DNA from: Oscheius dolichura
Taxonomy: Eukaryota > Nematoda > Chromadorea > Rhabditida > Rhabditidae
DNA: 64,000 nt
Direction of reading: 5' to 3'
Assembly (NCBI GenBank): GCA_932521035.1
Contig: OW051496.1
Coordinates: forward strand, 10,788,001 to 10,852,000
Shown here: positions 22,930 to 33,654 of the stretch, in pieces
How the letters are laid out: every line of letters starts with the position of its first letter
Numbering within the stretch: position 1 is the stretch's first letter
Program-made: the position numbers and the translations under genes
Notes under the pieces: generated by a model
Seen by the model: only the letters and a program-made list of their open reading frames with translations
What the model was told of the DNA's origin: nothing
Databases searched by the model: none

Positions 22930-25900
22930 GTATCTATTTTGCTCACTTCCAAAGTTACGGGTGCTTCCCTCGAGTTGGTAACCAGCCGGGCCAGGAATAG
23001 GATTTTCCAGACCAACCAAGCCCTGTAAAACTATGCCAAAGGAAGAGCTGGGACGAATAAGGGACCTCATCCGAGTATCCGGCCCCAGAATCTACAAAAA
23101 AAAACCAGAGATTTGCATTAATCTAGTCAAGATTCTATGTTTAAAGGTGCCTCTTGAAACATCCCTTTTTGAGTTCGCCGTCTCTCGCCTATCTTCCCGA
23201 TGTTTTCGCACCCATAAACTCAAGAGAACATCGTCTGTTGACAAACGTTTGTCTCCGTTTGCCTCGCGTGGTATCCGGGGATAATCCCCCTATCAATCCT
23301 TAGCCCCCGTTACTAACTGACCCTCTCCTTCCCCTCCTCTAGTAACTCCTCCTTTTCTTCTCCTCTTCCTATGGACGGCTACCACCCACAGTGCCGGACT
23401 ATAAAGCGACCCGCGCCGGCTCTTGATCAAGTCATAAGTGTGTGATGCCTGTATTGCGCGGGTGGATGGTTCTGAAAAATGGAGAGCCGTAGCGTGTGAC
23501 GGACGGACACCTGCAAGATAAGGATCCGCCCGGTGCTCATAATCCGACCGGAAAGAGCCGCCACTACTAATTGCTGGAACCATTTGCATCTGCCCTCACC
23601 TGGGTGACAAAAGACGGGAGAAAGAATCTAATGACCTAAAGAGTGAGCGACTATGATCGCTCTCGACAATTATCCCGGGGATCATGGACCGTTTGAACTT
23701 TTGCAGACGGCTGGCCTGGCCGTGCTCTCAGAACTTTGAATTGATAAGGCCTGGCTGGAAGGGGCTAGAGAATTTCGAATTATGAAAGACTCTCCCCAGA
23801 GAATACTACCAGGTAGATTCGAGCTGATCCGAACTAATAAATCCCAGATTTAGACAGCCGTGTCACCTTATCAAACGATAAATAGCGCTAGAGTAGGCTG
23901 TCTATAACGGATCTAGAAATCTCCCGTTTATCCTTGTCTGGGTCGAGATTTTTAGCCGTTCGTTCCCTCCAGCTGGCTCCTTAGGATTCCAGTGACTACG
24001 TAGTACGTACCATATTCAAAGAGAGTACAGCACTGCTACAGTAGGTAAAATACAAGGCCGTTGAATTAGCTCCTGGGCCGGGTAGGGGACAGGGGTACCT
24101 TATGTATCCTGGGGCAGAAGGAGCTGGTAGCCATGTGACCACCATTTATTACTGTCCTCTTCGAACAGGTTTTCTTTAATTCTGGACACAAAATCCTCCC
24201 AGACGTCCTCCTCCCTGGCCACCCTGGCCACCCTGGCCCCGATCCCCCTATCCTCCCGGCAACGGAACCGTAACCACGGGGCAATTCAGGAATGACGTCA
24301 ACGTCTACGGTGTCTCGGATTATGCGGTCTTCATTCGGTTCCCATTTCACTAGATCTTTTTCTTATGAAACCCATGGTTTTGAGGGATGGTCGGCCACTT
24401 TCATAATACCCTAGCAAGGTAGCTGCTCTGTCCTCCTGTTATGTTTCTTCCCTACCTGATTCTTTCCATGTCTCTCTATTTATTTGCCCTCCCTATCTGA
24501 TCCGCCTCTCTGACACGTTCCTCAATACAAATATAACCTCTCTTGCGAAGCCCCGGAAACAGCTTCCTGTTGCATCGTCCTTCCGTTTTAACTCCTACCC
24601 ACTGTGTGACTTTTCCTCTCTCTCTGTCAACTATCCCTGGGTTGACCTGGTCGGGATGAGTTGCGTCAGTGTGGCCAGGAAACACCGGAATTAGTTGGGC
24701 AATGTCTGTTTGTCGATCAACTTCTCCCCTCGCTGTCCGGAGAGTAATTGTATCCCGTTGGTTAGGGCCATCTGTTGCCGGCCGAGTGTTAATCCCGAAA
24801 CTGTTGGTTTGCTCCTGTCGTCAGCTGCCCCCCTCGGGTTCTAGTTCTCCTCTCCCTCTACCGCCCTCAAATTTTGAAAATTAAAAGGGAAAAAGCGGGG
24901 AGAAGAAGCCCCTAGTTCAGCAGTTAATCCTCTCTCCCTGCTCGTTTTCCCCCACCTGATTCAGCCGTAGACAGAGCGACAGAGGAGAGAGGATTTGCCA
25001 CTTTCTCCCAAACGGATTAGTTGTCTTTTGTCTGATGGTGGCATTTAACTTGAATGCATCGTATTGTCATCAAATCAAAGAGAATGCCAACGGCGAAGAG
25101 TAGGGCCACGAAAAAGGCCGCCTACGAGAGCGGGACGGGGGCGGGGGTACGGTAGTCGAGGCATATTCCTCCAGATTAAAGAAAAGGACAAGGAGAATCG
25201 TTAAGAATATTTCTCGAGGATATGTAAATAGAAGAAAGACTGAAAGGAGCCGCCCGGTACCCGGGGTATCATCGACTGGACAGGTTGCATAAGGCGCCGG
25301 ATGCTCACACAGGTCAAGCGCCGGCTAATTGCCCCCCAACTTTTAGAGATTTTCCGCTCCGGTTGAGAGCCCTTTTCTGTTAGATTCTCCACATTCTCCT
25401 CTCCATTTTAACATATTAAAATCGCGAATTGTCACTGGCTACAATCCGGCAGGAGTTGATTAATTCCGCCTCTCTCCAGTGTCTCCCCCCGTATGACGAA
25501 ACCTGTTTTCCTCCAGAATAATTTCAAGAGAGTATCAGGAGAACTAATTTAATCATTGTAAGAAGAGCATCCTAAAGGGATCTTACGGGTTACGGTAAGG
25601 ATATCCCAGCGAGCCACGCCTCCGCCCTCGCGTGGGCGGAGGACCACAGCTCCCCGGCGTATAGGCTTAGAGCTTGTATCGTTTACTCTCTCTATCTCTA
25701 TCTACCTCCCTTGTCCACTAAGATCATCCGGATTAGGATGGAATTTTCCTAATTTTTAATCCTAATATTGCGGCGGTCCAAACAGTCTTCCTCTCCTCGT
25801 ACTTATCTCTCTATCCATGATGCCTTCCAGCCCCGTTTTTTCCCAATTTTTTCTTACTCTTAAAAATGGGAGGTTTTGGGGGAGTTTTGGATTTTGTACG

Positions 25901-27089
25901 GGATCCCGGGCTTTTCTCGGATGAATCATTTTCCAAGAATTTTTCGGCAGACCACAGCCAACTGAACCTCCACCAGCCTGAAGGCTCCAGGACGTTCACA
26001 AGGATTCCTTGGGTACAGAAAGTTTGTTGGGTCCTGTACCGATAAATATTGAGAATTTATTCCGGGAGAAGCCCTCTACCCTTGGAAATGCAAAAATGGT
26101 AGTAAATCCCTATTTTGGGGGTCTACCACAGGGTCTCCTACTCAATTTTTAAATTGCCGCTCTTTTTGGCGTTGTTTCGGGTCCCGAAGCGATTGCACCA
26201 GTTTAACCTTGTTTTTCAGTCGATTTGAGACTCGGTTCTCTGGTATCCCAGAGTACAAGGAAGTTGTTATAATGGTTTACAGGCGACTCCCTCGGGCCAC
26301 TGCCCTCATATTGAGCTATCCCCTCTACAGATTCGTTTCCCTGGAACAAAGTTATTCTCTCTCTCTAATTTGACCGTAAATATAGGGTGTGCTCTCCCCT
26401 CTGGAAAGCAAAACATATCATCTTCTGGCCGAAATATTTGCTACTAGAGAGGACACGCCAGCAAAGAACGCCTCCTCTCGTCTCTCTCTCCAATATGTAA
26501 TTGTATTGAGAGTCAGAAGGCGGAAAAGGGGGATGCATTACCCTTTTATATCTCAACACACTTCTCTAGCCTTTCCACTCTTCTGCCAGCTGATACATAC
26601 TGCTCTTCTTGTCCTTTTCTTTTAAATATTATTTACTGGGATTCGAAAATTCATTGGGGGTTTCGCGGCGTTTCTTCAAAGGGGACGCGTCTTTACCCTA
26701 TTTTTCACCTTTTCCTTTAGTTTTTCTTCTTTATAAATATAAAAAAAACAGAAAAGCGGTTAATCTTTCTCTCCTTTATGGTTTCCTCGAATTCGGGGCT
26801 GCTCCTGCCCCCGTCCCCACGTGAGCTCCTTGATCTCCCCACCCGGGGATGACTCCTCGCCCATTCTTCTCCTCATAATCCTCTTTAAATTCTAATAAAT
26901 CTCCCCGTCTCGTTTCAGGTTGCCATCGGCATCGTCCGTGTGTCTACTTGTCCTCCCCACTTTCTATGGGTTTACGGTAATCTCTTGCTCATATCAGCGG
27001 ATTAACCTTATCCCCCTATCACTGCTGCTCTCCTCTTCATCCGTCGTCTCTCTCGGGCCCGACTCCTCGGATCTCATCCTCTCTCCGGC
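22930..27089. other. Intergenic between tRNA-Ser and Otx gene 2
   Basis: About 4.1 kb with no supported gene. Further TAATCC/GGATTA hexamers occur here (about 24926, 25013, 25733, 25757, 26999). A CCTGGCCAC triplet repeat lies at about 24215-24240. A polypyrimidine acceptor CTCGTTTCAG at about 26910-26919 may mark the trans-splice site of Otx gene 2. Confidence 0.45.
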
Positions 27090-28487
27090 ATGGGGCCTCC
27101 CTTTCCCAGTTACGGCTTCCCTGCCTTCCAGTCGCCACTTTCCTACCCGTTCCTGCCAGCTCTGGCAGCTGCCACACCGACGACGTCAGCTGGAAGTCTA
27201 CACGGCGGCGTCGCCAACGGGTAAGTCATCTATCCCCTTGAGGGAAATCCCCCCTATTGGTGTCCTTTTGGAGTGGAGGGTTTCGAGATTATCCTCATCC
27301 TCTTTGGGATATTATTATTTATTAGGGGAGGGGATCCACCCGATAAATACAGGCTCAACTCCATCTTCCTCCCGTCCTCCTGGCCGGCCAGGGGCTTCCA
27401 GGCCGTCTGCCGGTCGTCGGCCCTCGATCCCTGGATTTCTTCCCAGAATTAGGCCTTCCCCAGCCAAGACAGATGGAGTTATACGTTTAAATCCAAAATC
27501 TCCCCTAAACCCAGAGATCCGGACTGGAAAATCCCGGGCCATTTGACTTGATTGGTAGACCAGATCAAGGTGTCTCGGAATGTTATCAATCCTCTTTAAA
27601 AATAAGTAGTAGGCGGGGCTAGGAGGAGGGATTTTTGACAATTTTCTGATATCAGATGTTCCCGTTTAGCGACGTCAACCGGCGAAATGGCCGCCGCGAG
27701 AGGACCAGCTTCAATCGGATGCAACTCGAAGTACTGGAGCGGGCATTCAAGCTCTCCAACTATCCGGATCTCAATACCCGAGAGTCCCTGGCCCGGCAGA
27801 TTGGCCTACAAGAGACCAGAGTCCAGGTAATTCAGGTCGGCTGATTTGCTTGTTGGCTAGATCAAAATGGGCAGGGAACTGTCAGGGATTTTATAAACTG
27901 TGGGTCACGAAGCAATTGATAAAAATCGTTGTGGGATCCCAAAAGTCTTGAAACCCTGCAGTTTAAACCCCCGACGGTTTCTTTACCTTCCAGACCCCCT
28001 TCCAATCAATCTAATCCCCCCATTTTCCAGGTCTGGTTCAAAAATCGCCGTGCCAAGAACCGCCAGCAGCAGAAAACGAACAAAACCTGTGGTGATACGG
28101 CGAGCAACAGTTCCGACTCCCCGCCACCCGAGCCGAAGGCCGAGATGAAGCTGATCCCGATGCCTCCGATCCCGCTCCCGGGTACTGCCGAATTCAACGC
28201 GACAAACGAAACCAAGTACATGTCCACACTGGGAATTAAAAAAGAACCGGACTTCACCTCAACCGATACGATTAAATACGACCCGAATGGTGAGCCAATT
28301 GTCTTCATTTCTCGAAAAACTCCTTGTAGTCGATTTTTCAGCGTGGTATCAGTATCCGACGGCCAATTTCAACATCCACAATACTTATCTGACTCTTCCG
28401 TCTTATGGCTATCCGCCGACCACTTTTGGCGGCTACAGTGACACCTACTCTCCCAATAATCCTAATTTCAACGGAACTCCTCTTTGA
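27090..28487 (+). CDS. Otx-class K50 homeodomain transcription factor (ceh-36/ceh-37 type), gene 2
   Basis: Four phase-consistent exons: 27090-27220, 27670-27826, 28031-28289 and 28342-28487 (TGA), about 230 residues. The N-terminus [20 protein letters not shown] is Pro/Tyr rich. The homeodomain begins [20 protein letters not shown] and, as in gene 1, is interrupted after RVQ by an intron, continuing [13 protein letters not shown] with Lys at position 50. The conserved intron site supports tandem duplication with gene 1, 6 kb upstream in the same orientation. The middle region has IKKEPDF; the tail is Tyr/Pro/Asn rich. AATAAA lies at 28782-28787. A palindromic-repeat core sits in the 3' UTR at 28613-28635. 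An overlapping 208-residue frame at 26920-27546 is a shadow: it runs out of frame through exon 1. Confidence 0.87.
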
Positions 28488-28612
28488 TCTCCTTCTCCTA
28501 TTCCTATTTTTCCCTTTTGGGAGGGGGGTTTCCTCCCGTGCGGCTGAACCCATACCATTTCGGCAGTAGACTGTATCAAAATTTACCAGCGTACACTAAA
28601 AATAACATCTTG

Positions 28613-28635
28613 CTGCCGAGATTTTACGGGTGCAG
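28613..28635 (-). repeat. Solo core of the palindromic repeat, in 3' UTR of Otx gene 2
   Basis: CTGCCGAGATTTTACGGGTG then CAG is the reverse complement of the 8859-8881 arm. It lies between the stop codon (28487) and AATAAA (28782), so it is probably transcribed. Confidence 0.75.
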
Positions 28636-28799
28636 ATGCGCCTCCCTTCCTCCTCTATCTCCCTCTTCGATCTCAATCATAAATCTCCTTTTCCTCCTAT
28701 TTTTTTTATATTGAAATACTTTGTAAATATCCTCCCTGTGTTTATCTCTCTCTATTTATTACATCTGTGTAAAATTTGAACAATAAAATATGCCTGTCT

Positions 28800-29797
28800 C
28801 CCAGTCGGTGTATCAGAAGGGAGGAGACCGTGTGTGTCCCCTACTTGTCACCTGCGAGTTGCGTCAGGGAGGTGAGGCTGCCGCAAAGGAGGAAGCAAAC
28901 ACTCGATTAGGAGAACGTGTGAAAGGGACTAAGGAGGTGGGGGTGGGGATGAGACAGGCTGGGGATACAAGGGAGGGGGAGGAGGACAAGCCGGTGGAGG
29001 ACAGGTGGCCGCCTTCCAATTCCGTCTCCTGATGGCTTTAAGCTAGAAATTACCAAAATCCAGGTAGATGCCAACATTTTGGAGGTGAAACTTCAAAATT
29101 TAATTCCTTTAGAAGAAGGAAATCTCCAAAAAACGGGAGCATTTCAACTTTTTGACTCCAAAAGCGATCTCTCCTTTTGGGATCAAGTTTATCCGGCAGC
29201 TGGCCTTGCAGAATTTTATCCGAAGCCTTAGAAATCTGACAAAATGACTTCCTTATTGGGAAAAAAGCTAAAAAATCCATTGTCCTCTTTGGAGTACGGT
29301 AGGAGGATAGAGAGACGACAAAATTTGAAATCTCTCTTGAAATACCACCGGCGCGCGCTAGCACTTGTAGCCTGCCGTTAATCCCATTGCCGTATTTGCC
29401 GTCCCTTTCGGCATCCTCTCGCCCAAGAGGTCCTTCTTCCTATTTGGATTACGGTATCCCTGTCTCGACGTTCTTCACACGTGGCAGCGGGGCTCTAAAA
29501 GGCTCGCCGCTTTTAGTGACCCCTTGGATAGATTCGATGGCCGTATTTACTCGAGCCGTCATGATACTCTCTCTCTCTGTGTCGCGTGGACGAGATGACA
29601 GAAGGAGAAGGAGGAGAGGCAGAGAGAGGAGGACGTTACCATGGAGATATATTCATTTGTCGAGGGGACGACGAGAAGGGGAAGGGGGACAACAAAAAGA
29701 CGAAAAAGAGGGGGAATCAGGGGACCGGGACAGGAAGGCCCTTTTTCGGGATACTGTAACCAGTAAAACGGCCCTACTGACCGGGCCCGAGGATGAC
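28800..29797. other. Intergenic between Otx gene 2 and the nuclear receptor gene
   Basis: Convergent 3' ends face each other here. Open frames on both strands are purine- or pyrimidine-biased and lack motifs. No gene supported. Confidence 0.45.
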
Positions 29798-31505
29798 TCA
29801 AATCTGTGGAGGATGGACATTCCCCATCTGGTCCAAATGTCCAAAATTCAGTTGATTATAAAGGGGGAACATGCTGTCCAAGGAGGGACGGATTATATCT
29901 CCTCCATTGAGGCTAAAATCAAAAGGATTGTGGCCTCTCTCCTGGTGGGGGTTGATGGCTTCAGGAGTCGGCAGGATGGGCGTGTGGGGCACATCCTGCC
30001 GCTGTTGTTCCATCATCAGGTGGCTCTTGACCATCGTCTCATGGCGAGAAGGAGAGTCGGCGCGGGTTCTCTTGTGCTGGACATCTAGAATCCCGCCTGC
30101 TTCCAAATGTTCCTAGACTCACTTTCCGGCAACATGCCAATGTCCATGCACCGCTTCAATCGACAAGCCCTACAAATCTTACGGTAGCCGGTGGCTGAAA
30201 ACACAGCCTATTAGGAATAACGAAGCAGAGAGATACTGACAGTCTTTCTGTGGATTATTACATCTCTGGCTCCGTTTACAGACATATTTCTTCTCGTCGC
30301 TGATAGTCCGTCGGAAGAAGGCCGCACAGGCGGCGCAGGTCCTGGCCCCGAAGTGGAGACCATTAGCCTGGGTGGTCTGGCACACCTGGAACGGATTTTA
30401 AAGAAAATACAGTGTCTACCTGGCACTCGGGATTAGCTCTCGGTACCGGGAGGATTGGCGGCTGGTCGGAATGGTAGATAGGGAGACGGGAGGGGCTCTC
30501 GGTCTTTATGACCTTTTTCTGTTCCTTGAGGATTGATTCCAAGGTCATGGGGTTGTAGGCAGCGGAGAAGCTGTTAAAATGACTGAAGAGTAGCTCGTCT
30601 TGTCTAAAAAAGGAATTTATTGATAGCAAGGGAAGAAATTACGTTAGGGGCTTGGGAAAAAGGGGGCCGCCATCATCTGCTCCCTGTTTTAGCAGGCCTT
30701 CGGTTTGGTTGAAGCGGTGGTCTATTCCTGAGGGGATTTCAGTCATCCCGGGGAAACCAAAATCTGGAAAACTTACTGTATAATAATCAGGAGTTCCCGG
30801 GCTCCATAGATCTTGGAGCGGATACGGTATCCAGTCAGGAGACCTCATTTGGCGGGCCATTTTTGGATTTATAGACTTTTTGGGACCCCAGACAGTTTCA
30901 GAAGAGAACTTCCTCCTTTAAGTGGTTGTTAGGACCCAATGAATTCAATCGCTGGTCCCGAAACGACGGCTCGATTAAGAGGATAGCTCCCCAGTCCTAA
31001 CTATGCCCAAACCCCCGTCCAGTTTAAACTATTCTTGGTTCTCCAGGCCGTTCCCCTCAAAACCCACAATTTGGAAAATGGAACAGCGGGTTCTGAAACG
31101 GTTCAAAATGATTCGGAGTGTGTTGAACGACGGATGGTCTTGAAGTGAAGAACTGTGAAGTTGAAAACGGACCAGAGAATGGAAACTGCTCTGGAAAGTC
31201 TTCAAATTTCTCTGGGATGAGATTCTGGGACCTGGATTGAACGGGGGGACACCATCGCCCGAGGAATTCAAACTGGACTGCTGATTGTTCTGATTAGCCA
31301 GGCTGGCCGCCAACTGGGCAGCCAGATGAGGATGTTGTGAAGTCATCTGGCTGTCACTCGTCTCGCTGGTGGCTGGAGGAGATGGCAAAGGAGGCATGGA
31401 ATGAACTGGCTGAAGAACGCTGGGCCTTTCCATCTGGTGCTGGTGGGCATGGTACTGCTGGAGCCAGGTGTCCTGTTCCGATTCGTCTATCTTCAAGGGA
31501 TCCAT
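29798..31505 (-). CDS. Nuclear-receptor-type zinc-finger factor, DNA-binding domain near C-terminus, odr-7-like
   Basis: The start ATG at 31505 (MDPLKIDESEQDTWLQQYHA) follows an acceptor TTTTCCAG about 45 nt upstream. A long Gln/Ser/Pro-rich N-terminal region spans exons at about 31505-31261, 31219-31077, 30840-30640 and 30600-30420. The DNA-binding domain is split over three exons: NPECQ|VCQTTQANGLHFGART and CAACAAFFRRT for finger 1, KYVCKRSQRCNN with YRKICRACRLKRCMDIGMLPE for finger 2, then NVQHKRTRADSPSRHETM. Eight zinc-ligand Cys can be placed. Only about 90 residues follow, low in helix-forming pattern, ending PPQI with TGA, so a ligand-binding domain is absent. C. elegans ODR-7, an olfactory-neuron factor, has this same order, which is why I compare it; orthology is inference. 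The exon 2 to 3 junction is not fixed. Confidence 0.78.
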
Positions 31506-32684
31506 TTCCCCGACTCCTTGTAGTCTTGCTCCTGATGTTTTAGCTGGAAAATTTGAATTAAAAAAGGACTTGTAGTGAAAATAAAAAGGGGACGTAGATG
31601 GATATAAGGCCTTGTAGCTGGCGAAGGCAGCCCGTGCCCGAGGCAACGGCTACTACAAAATGGGATACCCAGTACGAGCGGAAGGGATACGGTAGTCGAG
31701 GAGGGGAGAGAAGTATGTCAACATCTCTCTCCCTCTCTTTTAATTATTCCAATATGACTAACATATCTTGAGAGAGCTATCAAGAGGCCAGACTGGGAGT
31801 AAATTGAAAACCGGTAATCCCTCCTTGGCCGGCTGACGTCTTTCAATTATCAACTGGCCAAGCTAGAGTAATTCAGGATATCTCTTCTAGGTCAGAATCC
31901 TGTAGCAAAAGGTAGATAGAAGTGGCCAGCTGGTATCCGAATAACTGTGACACTGCCGTGCCTCTCATGCCACTGCCCCACCTGGTTGGAGGTGAAAGTC
32001 TAACAAAGGCGTCAACGAGTTAGCGGTTATATCAACTAGCCCCAGGGAAAAGACAACTCATATATATAACCGCTTTTAGACTGGCAGCCAAGATTCTACG
32101 AGTGCAGGGGATTCGCTTTCGGGCATTTTAGCCGCTTTTCTAGACTTATCTTGTCTTTTTTAATTGCATCTAGACATCCATTTTGGGAGATTTTAATACC
32201 AAACGATAGATCTCGATCTCCTCTTCAAAATGGTATATAGAACGTGTAGAAAACATTATCCTAATTAAGAACAAATGAAGAGGAAAGGAGCTGCGTTTAA
32301 TTCAAGTGATAGTCGGCCCGCGGCGCCTGCACCCGTAGAAACCCGGCAGTGTGTTGGAAAGCCAACTTCGGCTCTAGAATAACGCTTTAGTCTAAACTAA
32401 ACTGTTTCAGGTTCGTATCCTCTTCTGACCCTCCAACAGAAGGTGTCAGTGTCATTTTTTGGAATGTCCTCTACTTTTGAAGGACGACAAGAACAAATGA
32501 ATTTGAAAAAAAAGTTTGCCTTCCGATTTTTCCCTAGAAATCGGTTAGAATGTCCCTTCCTTTTCTCCTTCCTTGCTCCCTGCAATATATCCACGCTGAC
32601 CGGCCAGGAACCTCCCGGTTGTTTGCCCTCATGTCACTTCCTCGGACAGCCATTTTTGGCCGTTTCTAGCTTTTGCCCTCGGCC
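31506..32684. other. Intergenic between divergent nuclear receptor and ShKT genes
   Basis: Divergent promoter region. It holds two copies of the palindromic-repeat core in inverted orientation (32084-32107 and 32326-32349) and a TATATATAA stretch at about 32059-32069. No supported coding exon. Confidence 0.45.
32084..32349. repeat. Palindromic-repeat family member, inverted cores about 220 nt apart
   Basis: Left GCAGCCAAGATTCTACGAGT (degenerate) and right CCTGCACCCGTAGAAACCCGGC are in opposite orientation, as in the 8.8-kb and 63.3-kb copies, but the spacer is much longer and the arms more diverged. It may be two independent solos. Confidence 0.45.
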
Positions 32685-33215
32685 ATGTTGCTTTTCCCAA
32701 TCCTCATGGATCTCAACATTATAGTCAGTGGTAGGTCTTCTTTCCTGTTTTTAATAGTTCTACACAGCCGCCGTGATAGACTTTGTACCGAAGGCGCCCT
32801 GTTGTTTGGAGAGTCTCGGAGTCCGCTCCTGTTATGCTCTGAGGAATCGGAATCCCGCCAAGTTCATGATCAGGTCAGAGGCTAAGATTACTGTAGAAAT
32901 GACTAAATATCGTAATCTTCAGATGCACCACGGAGGCGGACTTTGCCATGCTCCAATGCTGTCATACCTGCGAGACGAATATTCCCGTAAATCCTGGAAT
33001 TGTTATGAATACACCAATTTTAGGAGCTAGGCAGTGTTATTTTTCGAAATGGAACAACCAGCGGACAATGCTTCGACCGGCTGAGCCACTGCGGCGAGAA
33101 GAGCTGTTCCTCCACTGTCATCGCCTTTAGGGCCTGTCGAAAGTCCTGTGGTTATTGTGATCCGACGGTGTATTCTTCGGGAAATAGTCAAGATGATTGT
33201 CCGTTTATTGGTTAA
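32685..33215 (+). CDS. Small secreted protein with two Cys-rich (ShKT-type) modules
   Basis: Exons 32685-32730, 32768-32873, 32923-32986 and 33024-33215 join in phase to about 135 residues, ending TAA at 33213-33215. The start MLLFPILMDLNIIVSAAV is a short hydrophobic leader just after an acceptor at 32668-32669. The first module is atypical: APCCLESLGVRSCYALRN, then FMIRCTTEADFAMLQCCHTC. The second is a canonical six-Cys ShKT pattern: CFDRLSHCGEKSCSS, then FRACRKSCGYC. Proteins with paired modules of this kind are common secreted nematode products; the ShKT fold also occurs in channel-blocking peptides and in metalloprotease tails, so no activity is implied. AATAAA lies at 33360-33365. It converges with the GPCR gene on the minus strand. 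Confidence 0.75.
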
Positions 33216-33654
33216 ACTTCTAACATGTTTTGGGGGTGAGGATGGGGAAGAGGGTGGGGATTATGGGGATGTTGATCGCGGTGGGTATTGTGTTGGAAGG
33301 TGTTCGACGGGGCTTGGCTCAGCTGGCTCGAGTAGACTTTTTGTGGCGAGCAGCCTGTAAATAAACAATTTATGCTCTTTTTCTATTAATTTTATATACC
33401 ATAACCCTTTCTACCATAAGAATTGCTCCGTTAATACCTCCTGGAAGCGTGTTCCGTCTAATTCCCCCGTCAGACGGATGTTTTTCTCTTTTAATAGCAT
33501 TTTCTTTGCTTTTTTCTTTCGTAATATGATATCGCTGATCAAAAAGAAATGATAAAAACGTAAAAAATCTCGAAAATAGCTCGAAAACTGGAAAAAATGA
33601 CAAGAAGGGTGTAATTTGCCATTAGCGCGCGGTTACAACCCATTTTTTCAATAT

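Noticed and set aside
24066..24350. Gly/Trp/Pro-rich frame with a CCTGGCCAC repeat, considered as collagen
   Set aside because: No sustained Gly-X-Y register on either strand.
26920..27546. 208-residue plus-strand frame
   Set aside because: Overlaps exon 1 of Otx gene 2 in another register, runs through its donor site and shows no motif.
29387..30088. 233-residue plus-strand frame
   Set aside because: Antisense to the last exon of the nuclear receptor gene and low complexity.
33360..33603. Possible extra 3' exon of the Str-type receptor
   Set aside because: A stop at 33655-33657 already closes a normal TM7 tail; the downstream frames are short and also overlap the polyadenylation site of the ShKT gene.
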